NCBI GenBank assembly: GCA_026708685.1
Contig: JAPOUL010000018.1
Location: 1 to 53,420, forward strand
From: Bacteroidota bacterium
GTDB taxonomy: Bacteria > Bacteroidota > Rhodothermia > Rhodothermales > Bin80
Length of the DNA: 53,420 bases
Direction: 5' to 3'
Positions 47,171 to 53,420 of this stretch are shown here, one piece after another (positions within the stretch are counted from its first letter, which is position 1; every line of letters begins with the position of its first letter). The position numbers were made by a program, and so were the translations under genes. The notes under the pieces are model-generated. The model was given only the letters and a program-made list of their open reading frames with translations. It had not been told where the DNA came from and did no database searches.

Positions 47171-49051
47171 CTATGTTGGCTTAAAACGCAAAACTACGAC
47201 ATGTGCGGGAATCAACACCTCATTTTTGTCAGATCCTTGAATCAAATACCCGTTTTCGAGTACCTCTGCAATCGTATAATCTTCTTCTTGGATGTGAGTC
47301 TCCTGAATCTTGGGGTGATCTGTCACTCCAAATGCTTTCCGGTAATCACTGCCAACCTCTGGAGCGAAAGATTCAACATTAGAATCCATCAAAGCATCTT
47401 TTAATAATCGGTGAATGGATTCTAAATTAGACGATGTTGGAGATTTGCTCTTAAGATAAGCAATCGATTGATCTAGACGAACAAACGGAGTGATAAATTT
47501 CCGAAAAATGGCATTGTCATATCCACGCTTGAGTCGTTCATTTTCCGACTCGCGTTCGCTGAGAGTACGTTGCATACTCAACAAACTATCCGAATAATTG
47601 GACAGTTCTTCTTTTGAGTGAATGCTTTTTCGTACAAGTTTGGCTGTACTGGTGGTTTCCTGTTGAAGCGTATTGAGACTTTTGTTGACCGATTGAGGAT
47701 CTAGCATCTCCACATTCCTTTCGCTACGGTACTTGAGGTATTGGAAGACTCCATACATCAGGACGAAGATGATCAAGGTCATCAATAGAATGATGATCCA
47801 GAGATCGCTCCCTTCCCATATGGAAGACGAAGCAGTACCACTCCCACCATCCACAAACGTACAGGAGGGAATATTGGAAGCAGTATTTAAGGTACTGGCC
47901 CAGTCTTTCAGATCGGAGTTGGATGATAAACAGATCTCAGTGCCATCAAGTGAGAGTTCTTCAAGCGAATGCAGTGCGATTAATTCAGGGGGAATAGAAC
48001 CAGTGAGAGGGTTGAAATTTAAATTCAGCGTCCTTAGTTTGGTAAGTGCACTTAACTCTGGCGGGATTGTCCCCCGAAGGTTATTGTAAGGAAGTTGTAA
48101 TCCATGAATCCGACCTCCATCTATTTCTACTCCAACCCACTTTTCGGCTTCACGGAGAGAGGGACGAGTTTCGATGTTCCAGTTGGCACTTGAATCCCAA
48201 CTACGGCCATCGGTTGCCTGATATAAACTCACTAATGCATTCCATTCCGATTCCAATAAACATGCAAGGTCTCCAAGATAGGACGATGTTGAAACGTTGG
48301 ATTCGGGTGGTACACAGAGTTTCGTTTTATCTATACCGATCGTGATGTCTGGTTCATTCTGATCTACGGTGATCACTGGTAGTGGCCCGCTCAAAGATTC
48401 ATTAAAGGCTAACCATAGGGATTGCAGATGTGACAATTTGCCCCATTCGTCAGGAATAGTCCCTGAAAACTGGTTATCGTTCAAGTAGAGTGATGAGAGT
48501 CTTTCTATGTTTCCAATGCTTTGAGGTAGCTGACCCTCAAGTTGATTGCTACGAAGATTTAAGTAGGTCAGTTGATGTAAATTACCTATCTCGGATGGAA
48601 TGCCTCCTGAAAATTCGTTGGATGCTAAGTTGAGTTGTTGAAGCTCCTGTAATTTTGCAATTTCGGGTAGAATGGGGCCTTGGATCTGGTTGTTACTGAG
48701 ATCTAACTGTTGGAGTTTAGATAGATTCCCAATCGCCCATGGCAGACTTCCTCTTAAATTGTTGTTTACCAGTTCAATCTGGGTGACTCGCCCCTCAGAA
48801 ACCGTGATTCCATACCATTGTCCAAGACTATCGGCGTTGGGTATCTGCTCAGAAATGACATCCCAATTGGTATTGTTGATCCAACTGGCCCCGTCCGTCA
48901 TACGGTAAAGTTTTTTAAGTGTCGTCCAGTCAGATTCTAACGAACCTTGTTCTATATCGGTAATCTGTCCTACAACGGACTCAACTGTCAGTCCGAGAGC
49001 TATTGTGAATAGAATCACCGTTAGGCCATAGGCTCTCCAAAAGCCTTTCAT
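47171..49051 (-). CDS. Exported LRR receptor fused to a cytoplasmic GrpE-like domain
   Basis: 626 residues, first gene of the operon. A signal peptide (1-29, ending VVGQ) leads into two leucine-rich-repeat blocks (about 90-230 and 305-370). Each is preceded by a DW/EW...LY..TDG.SW...NW cap (41-63 and 269-291), and the repeats read like LQQLDLSNNQIQGPILPEIA. One membrane span lies at about 416-436. Then comes a charged coiled coil (about 450-512), a helical segment (513-565) and a C-terminal part (IQEEDYTIAEVLENGYLIQG, then VLIPAHVVVLRF) matching the beta-domain end of GrpE (TV.EVLQKGY...RVLRPA.V.V). GrpE is the nucleotide exchange factor of DnaK and also begins with a long paired helix. The partner Hsp70 is the next gene, 9 bp on. 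The GrpE assignment is by pattern, not search. Confidence 0.8.
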   Translation of the reverse strand: MKGFWRAYGLTVILFTIALGLTVESVVGQITDIEQGSLESDWTTLKKLYRMTDGASWINNTNWDVISEQIPNADSLGQWYGITVSEGRVTQIELVNNNLRGSLPWAIGNLSKLQQLDLSNNQIQGPILPEIAKLQELQQLNLASNEFSGGIPSEIGNLHQLTYLNLRSNQLEGQLPQSIGNIERLSSLYLNDNQFSGTIPDEWGKLSHLQSLWLAFNESLSGPLPVITVDQNEPDITIGIDKTKLCVPPESNVSTSSYLGDLACLLESEWNALVSLYQATDGRSWDSSANWNIETRPSLREAEKWVGVEIDGGRIHGLQLPYNNLRGTIPPELSALTKLRTLNLNFNPLTGSIPPELIALHSLEELSLDGTEICLSSNSDLKDWASTLNTASNIPSCTFVDGGSGTASSSIWEGSDLWIIILLMTLIIFVLMYGVFQYLKYRSERNVEMLDPQSVNKSLNTLQQETTSTAKLVRKSIHSKEELSNYSDSLLSMQRTLSERESENERLKRGYDNAIFRKFITPFVRLDQSIAYLKSKSPTSSNLESIHRLLKDALMDSNVESFAPEVGSDYRKAFGVTDHPKIQETHIQEEDYTIAEVLENGYLIQGSDKNEVLIPAHVVVLRFKPT

Positions 49052-49640
49052 CTATCGTATCGGGAATTCAGTTGAGAGGTCGGTGATATGCACTCTTGAT
49101 CCAAGTAGGGGAGTTGATTTTACTGACTTCGCACTCCTTTAGGTTTGTTGACGTAATAAAAATTTTTCTTTGATTGGGGGATGATGAGATCACCACATTG
49201 GAATAAACCATAGGTACTGAAAAAAACTGATTCAAGAAGATCTGTCGCACCTCCTGTAATATCAAGGGCACAAACAGGATACCCTCCGAGTAATTATCTC
49301 CAGAGTGTGGTGAGAATGTTTGTTAATGGAAAGGTTAAATATTTTGCGAGAGCACTTGAATTGCTGTGTGCATCTAATATAAATAGACTGAATTTGTTTC
49401 AAGAGTTTTCTCTGGTATATACAGATATTTCTAAGTGTTCTGTCATTGGCTCCTTATCTGATCAAGTGCTATAGTATTCATCTGATGAATTAGTCGAACA
49501 TTGCTTGGGGAAGAGTTGAATTATGATCATTCGGAATCGGTAGTGCGGATCAAATCAGAGATCATGACAAAGTTTTTCAAGGGAGAGAGTACGAATAGCA
49601 AGCAACAAAATACCGAGGCAAGAAGCAGGTCAGAATCGTG
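49052..49640. other. Upstream region of the chaperone operon
   Basis: About 590 bp without a credible gene. The promoter of the minus-strand operon should lie in 49052-49300. A 67-residue minus-strand frame at 49068-49271 has no signal of being a gene. Confidence 0.4.
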
Positions 49641-49641
49641 A

Positions 49642-49738
49642 GGCTTTTGCAAAACCTCAGGATTTCAGCAGAAATATTGCCACAGAGCACCCTTGGTGCA
49701 TCTTTTAGAATTGGCAGGTAGGTTTTGCAAACGGCTCT
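49642..49738. repeat. Inverted-repeat-bounded element A beside tRNA-Arg
   Basis: Begins GGCTTTTGCAAAACCTCA and ends TAGGTTTTGCAAACGGCTCT. These are inverted repeats of about 13 bp (TTTGCAAAACCT), enclosing about 60 bp that differs from element B. It ends 33 bp from the tRNA gene. Confidence 0.7.
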
Positions 49739-49771
49739 CGTGTTAACAATTATTTTAGGACGGGGTAAATG

Positions 49772-49845
49772 TATGCCCGGGAGGATTCGAACCCCCGACC
49801 CTCTGATCCGAAGTCAGATGCTCTATCCAGCTGAGCTACGGGCAC
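49772..49845 (-). tRNA. tRNA-Arg (anticodon UCG)
   Basis: A complete 74-nt cloverleaf on the minus strand. Acceptor GTGCCCG pairs with CGGGCAT (one G-U at the end), with TAGCTCAGCTGGATAGAGC in the D arm. The anticodon arm is TCTGA-CTTCGGA-TCAGA with anticodon TCG, and the T loop is GTTCGAATC. It decodes CGA-type arginine codons. No CCA is encoded. Its 3' end points towards element A. Confidence 0.93.
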
Positions 49846-49918
49846 ATGCAAAAGAATTACTTTATTGCTCTGATAGAACAGGTGGAAATATTTTAGAGGA
49901 ATAAATCCATCATTCCGA

Positions 49919-49977
49919 AGCTTTTGCAAAACCTCAGTTGAAACTTTTCTTTTCAAATGAGGTTTTGCAAATGGCTC
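49919..49977. repeat. Long palindrome (element B) beside tRNA-Arg
   Basis: A near-perfect hairpin with a 21-bp stem and 7-base loop at 49923-49971: TTTGCAAAACCTCA, one mismatch, TTGAAA, loop, then the complements. The outer parts equal the ends of element A (49642-49738). The inner 24 bp (49938-49961) are identical to the insertion border at 34299-34322. It could be a small MITE/REP-like element. Confidence 0.82.
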
Positions 49978-50798
49978 TTCCTATTCATCTAGTCAAAATT
50001 GTGTGAGTTTAACTGATGACACGAGCATTTGATCAATTATCGGTACATCGTGGATTAGATCATAATAATTAGAAAGTCAATTGAAACAGACAATAAGTTG
50101 ATTTTATTGCATGAGGTTGAAAGACCGATCATTAGTATCAAACCTGATCAGCAAAAGGCTCAGGATAAAGAATATTTGATCATCATTTTTGTCTTCACCT
50201 GAGTCCTATTGGTCCTCTAATTCCAGCATGACAAATTGGGGGCTTGAGTTAATTACGAGGATGAGGGATGAAAAAGAAGATAAACAACAGGACATCGTGA
50301 GGTATTGGATATACGTGTGTAACATATGGAGAATAGGAAATCAGTTTTCGACCCGAATATGGGCAGATCAGCAGTCATCGGTGAGGATAGGATTCAGCCC
50401 ATCAATGCAAGCCTTTTAAGGAGCATGGAAGTAATTCTATGACTGATGAATCCCCCTGAGTTAAGCCAAAATAATGTAAGGTGACACTAAAGCACATCGG
50501 CATCTTGCTGACACACAATCATGGAAATTTGGTTGAATTATTATTAAAGTGCGGTTTCTTCTCTTTTAATGGAACCTCTTGTGGGGTTGTATCCAAATCA
50601 GATTTTATCAATGATGCAAAGGTTATAAACATATCTGAAAGATGGACTGGTTACGGCCCAAGATGATATTTTTCATCTTTGGTGGACACATATTCATCAA
50701 TGATACCCATCACCCTTTTAAGGCGAACAATAGAAATGTTTTTCTTAAATTTGATTATCATCTTAGATAATATGGATATTTTTGAATAATAATTATTC
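49978..50798. other. Long intergenic region before the second helicase
   Basis: About 820 bp. Short open frames are present (for example 50481-50666, 61 residues, and 50189-50419, 76 residues), but none has a recognisable motif or a good start signal. The AT-rich DNA in 50730-50798 is the probable promoter region of the helicase gene. Confidence 0.4.
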
Positions 50799-53420
50799 AT
50801 GGAAAATCAAGTAGAAATCCGTGAAGATCAGATCCTGAAAGGTTCTCAATTTGACGAACCTATGTTGGTCGTAAAGGTCAAAAAAATTGGCCATAGTTTA
50901 CGGGAGTATGATTTAGTGGGTCAACGATCCAGAACATCACGAAGTGTCTTGTTAACCACAAGACAAATTTCCGAAATGGAAATCATTGATCCTACCCTTT
51001 CATACAGTGGTGATGGACATCTATTGAGGATTGCACTTCAAGCGTATTCTCTTGGAATTGCCTATGAATTTGATCCATTCTTTGGACTTTCTATTTCGCG
51101 GGTAGACCCATTGCCACATCAACTTGAAGCTGTTTATGAGCATCTACTTAAGACTCCTAGTGTGCGTTTTTTACTGGCCGATGATGCGGGGGCAGGAAAA
51201 ACAATCATGGCCGGTCTTCTGGTTAGAGAACTGAAGTTGCGAGGTTTAATTGAACGGATTCTTGTTGTATGTCCTGCTAATCTGACCTTTCAATGGCAAC
51301 GCGAATTGAAGGAAAAGTTTGATGAGAAGTTTGAGGTATTCAAAGGATCTGTGGTGCGTAATCAATTCGGAATTAATAAGTGGGTTGAACAGAATCATGT
51401 CATCACCTCGTTAGATTTTGCCAAGCGTGATGATATCATTGACGGTTTGAAGCAGGCCAGTTGGGATCTGGTCATCATAGACGAGGCTCATCGCATGTCA
51501 GCCTACGATGAATCACATCGTAGCCAACGCTATCGTTTAGGTGAGCTACTCCGTGATAGTACGGATCACATCTTACTCCTCACTGCAACTCCTCATAAAG
51601 GAGATCCGAAGAATTTTACCTTCTTCCTCCAATTACTTGACCAAGATGCGTACGCAGATGTGAAATCAATTAAGGAGGCAATGAATGAAAGGCGTGCTCC
51701 ATTTTATCTGAGACGGACGAAAGAGGCGATGGTGTATTTCCCAGAACTCCAGTCAGATGGAAGTTGGGTCACTCGTCCAGTGTTTACTGAGCGTATCCCT
51801 AAAACTGCCTCCTTTGAGTTAGAAGGCATGGAGTTTGAGTTATATGAAAAGATCACTCGATTCGTGAAACGACAGAGTCGTCGTGCTGCAGCCAGAGATG
51901 ATAACCCGAGATCTCGTGCTGTGTTTTTCTTAATGTCTTTGTATCAGCGTCGCCTCGCGTCAAGTACGCATGCTATGAGACGATCTTTAGAAAAAAGGGC
52001 CAAGCGGTTAGAGAATGCTTTGAAGAAAGCGGCACATCTTACCCAAAATCAACCCTTTTATGTGCCTGACTGGGATGAACTTGATGAGTATGAAGATAGT
52101 GAACGGGAGAAACTGGAGGAATTATTAGAGGCCATCACCTTAACGGAGAGATCTGATGAGGTCAAGGAAGAGATAGCCGAATTACTGGAATTAGCGGAAG
52201 AGGTTAGGGTTGTTCAGAATTCTCGAACTGAGGCAAAACTTGACCACCTACGAAAGATTTTGAAGGAAGAAGGATTTTTTGAACGACGTGACCAGCGTCT
52301 TTTGATATTCACAGAATTCAAAGATACGCTTGAATACCTGATGGAGAATCTTTCGGAATGGGGATTCACTGTTGACTGCATTCATGGCGGTATGAAACCT
52401 GGGTCTCGTAACGAACCGGGCACTCGTCTTTTTGTAGAGCAGCAGTTTCGTGAGGGCACCATCCAAGTACTGGTTGCCACCGAAGCGGCTGGTGAAGGAA
52501 TCAATCTTCAATGTTGCAATATCCTGTTTAATTATGACATTCCATGGAATCCAAATCGATTGGAGCAACGCATGGGGCGTATTCACCGATATGGACAAAG
52601 GAAGAAGTGTCTGATCTTCAATTTTGTTGCGACCAACACAATTGAAGGCCGAGTTCTTCAACGCTTACTTGACAAGCTACAGGAAATACGTGATGCCCTT
52701 GATGATGATGCAGTGTTTAATGTAGTTGGAGAAGTCTTACCATCAAATCAGATTGAGCGTATTCTACGTGCCTACTATTCAGGTGAGTTAGGTACGGAAG
52801 ATCTTGAAGAGAGACTCTTAGAAAGAGTAGATGAACGTCATTTTAAGGAAATCTGTCAAACTGCACTTGAGGGTTTAGCAACAAAACAGTTAAATCTTGA
52901 TCTGCTGGTTGAACGCCGAGCTAGTGCTCAAGAGAAACGTGTGATCCCAGAGACGATTGCTAGATTTTTAGCAGAGTCAGCGAAACTCGCGAATCTAACG
53001 TTGAAACCAGTCCAGAAACTCAAGCATACGTTTCAACCAGGGCGAACTCCGCAAAGTTTGAAAGAATATGAATACGATAAAGACAGGAAACTTTCAGGAG
53101 AACTTCTCGACAAATATCTACGAATTTCTACGGATCGTGAAACTGCAGACGCACACCATTTGGAGTGGGTTTACCCAGGGCATCCGCTCTTTGGAGCCTT
53201 ACAAATATATATTGAAGAGAAAGGCGAAAAAGTTTTTGCTTCAGGTGCATGTTTTTACTCTTTAAAACATGATAGACCCGCCAGACTAGATTTCTACAAG
53301 GCACAGGTCGTAGATGGTCTTGCCAAAGTGATTCATGAACGCCTATTTGTGGTAGAGATCTCCGAGAGTTCTCCACCATGTCTGGTAGATCAAACGATCA
53401 TCGGTGATATGACACCTACC
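50799..53420 (+). CDS. SNF2-family helicase (DrmD-like), continues past the window
   Basis: Open from ATG 50799 to the last base, 874 codons with no stop, so the 3' end is outside. The domain order is an N-terminal region and helicase motif I (ADDAGAGKT). DEAH follows in LVIIDEAHRMSAYDES, with SAT-like LLTATPHKGDPKNF and FYLRRTKEAMVYFPE. The second lobe has RLLIFTEFKDTLEYL, VATEAAGEGINLQ and QRMGRIHRYGQRKK. This insert-rich SNF2 type is found in defence islands and resembles DrmD of DISARM and related stand-alone helicases. The partners needed to decide (a methyltransferase, DrmA/B/C) would lie to the right of this window. It is not close to the PLD-helicase at 6889. Confidence 0.88.
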   Translation, partial: MENQVEIREDQILKGSQFDEPMLVVKVKKIGHSLREYDLVGQRSRTSRSVLLTTRQISEMEIIDPTLSYSGDGHLLRIALQAYSLGIAYEFDPFFGLSISRVDPLPHQLEAVYEHLLKTPSVRFLLADDAGAGKTIMAGLLVRELKLRGLIERILVVCPANLTFQWQRELKEKFDEKFEVFKGSVVRNQFGINKWVEQNHVITSLDFAKRDDIIDGLKQASWDLVIIDEAHRMSAYDESHRSQRYRLGELLRDSTDHILLLTATPHKGDPKNFTFFLQLLDQDAYADVKSIKEAMNERRAPFYLRRTKEAMVYFPELQSDGSWVTRPVFTERIPKTASFELEGMEFELYEKITRFVKRQSRRAAARDDNPRSRAVFFLMSLYQRRLASSTHAMRRSLEKRAKRLENALKKAAHLTQNQPFYVPDWDELDEYEDSEREKLEELLEAITLTERSDEVKEEIAELLELAEEVRVVQNSRTEAKLDHLRKILKEEGFFERRDQRLLIFTEFKDTLEYLMENLSEWGFTVDCIHGGMKPGSRNEPGTRLFVEQQFREGTIQVLVATEAAGEGINLQCCNILFNYDIPWNPNRLEQRMGRIHRYGQRKKCLIFNFVATNTIEGRVLQRLLDKLQEIRDALDDDAVFNVVGEVLPSNQIERILRAYYSGELGTEDLEERLLERVDERHFKEICQTALEGLATKQLNLDLLVERRASAQEKRVIPETIARFLAESAKLANLTLKPVQKLKHTFQPGRTPQSLKEYEYDKDRKLSGELLDKYLRISTDRETADAHHLEWVYPGHPLFGALQIYIEEKGEKVFASGACFYSLKHDRPARLDFYKAQVVDGLAKVIHERLFVVEISESSPPCLVDQTIIGDMTPT

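Noticed and set aside
49772..49845. tRNA-Arg as the attachment site of an integrated island
   Set aside because: I found no direct repeat of the tRNA 3' end within the window and no intact integrase next to it.
49750..49956. 68-residue minus-strand frame (VPVAQLDRASDFGSEGRG type)
   Set aside because: This is the well-known false translation of a tRNA gene; it covers tRNA-Arg.
1..53420. CRISPR arrays, rRNA genes and riboswitches
   Set aside because: No regularly spaced repeats, no rRNA segments and no convincing riboswitch core were seen by eye on either strand.

Overview
The window looks like a chromosome segment from a Bacteroidota-related bacterium, most probably of the Rhodothermota/Balneolota side. 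The evidence is a SusC/SusD outer-membrane pair, a secreted protease with a type IX secretion C-terminal sorting domain, BF3886-type propeller lipoprotein remnants, a 2-oxoacid:ferredoxin oxidoreductase, TatC and a DUF4159 protein. The DNA is rich in broken genes, IS remnants and duplicated fragments. Conserved housekeeping blocks alternate with heavily reworked accessory DNA. Everything here is read by eye from the sequence; no database search was made.

Layout. 0.1-1.4 kb: a small gene overlapping a decayed tyrosine recombinase. 1.4-5.3 kb: a secreted metzincin protease and a lipoprotein between two diverged direct repeats. 5.3-15.8 kb: a defence-like module (PLD-nuclease/SNF2 helicase plus Eco57I-type DNA methyltransferase). 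It is interrupted by an AAA ATPase gene and a duplicated fragment of the methyltransferase 5' end, has ATPase pseudogenes upstream, and a truncated group II intron sits directly behind it. 16.4-18.2 kb: a repeat-rich coiled-coil membrane protein and a decayed second DNA methyltransferase. 19.1-22.0 kb: four overlapping genes, histidine kinase, response regulator, TraF-like protease and TrbB/VirB11-like ATPase, which look like a piece of a conjugative element under its own two-component control. 22.2-27.0 kb: a SusCD nutrient-uptake pair. 27.6-31.9 kb: korA-korB-Nramp-like transporter. 32.2-36.1 kb: a lipoprotein gene cut by an IS110 insertion, then a DDE transposase. 36.4-40.2 kb: tatC, a phosphoribosyltransferase, glyA and a DUF4159 gene. 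40.6-44.1 kb: two small coupled genes, a second intact copy of the AAA ATPase and an ISNCY-type transposase pseudogene. 44.4-49.1 kb: the three-gene chaperone operon described next. 49.8 kb: tRNA-Arg between two inverted-repeat elements. 50.8 kb to the end: a second SNF2-type helicase, cut by the window edge.

Most interesting system. The minus-strand operon at 49051-44396 encodes, in order, (1) an exported leucine-rich-repeat protein with one membrane span whose cytoplasmic part reads as a coiled coil followed by a GrpE-like head, (2) an Hsp70 lacking the helical lid, and (3) a protein with a TerB-like helical region and a J-domain-like tail without the HPD motif. This would be a dedicated DnaK/DnaJ/GrpE-like triad with its nucleotide-exchange factor fused to an outward-facing receptor. 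I know of no described system with this architecture.

Other themes. A family of AAA ATPases is present as two intact genes and at least two remnants, one copy having landed inside the helicase-methyltransferase module. Many genes carry single-base frameshifts, several in homopolymer runs, so some apparent pseudogenes should be checked against reads.
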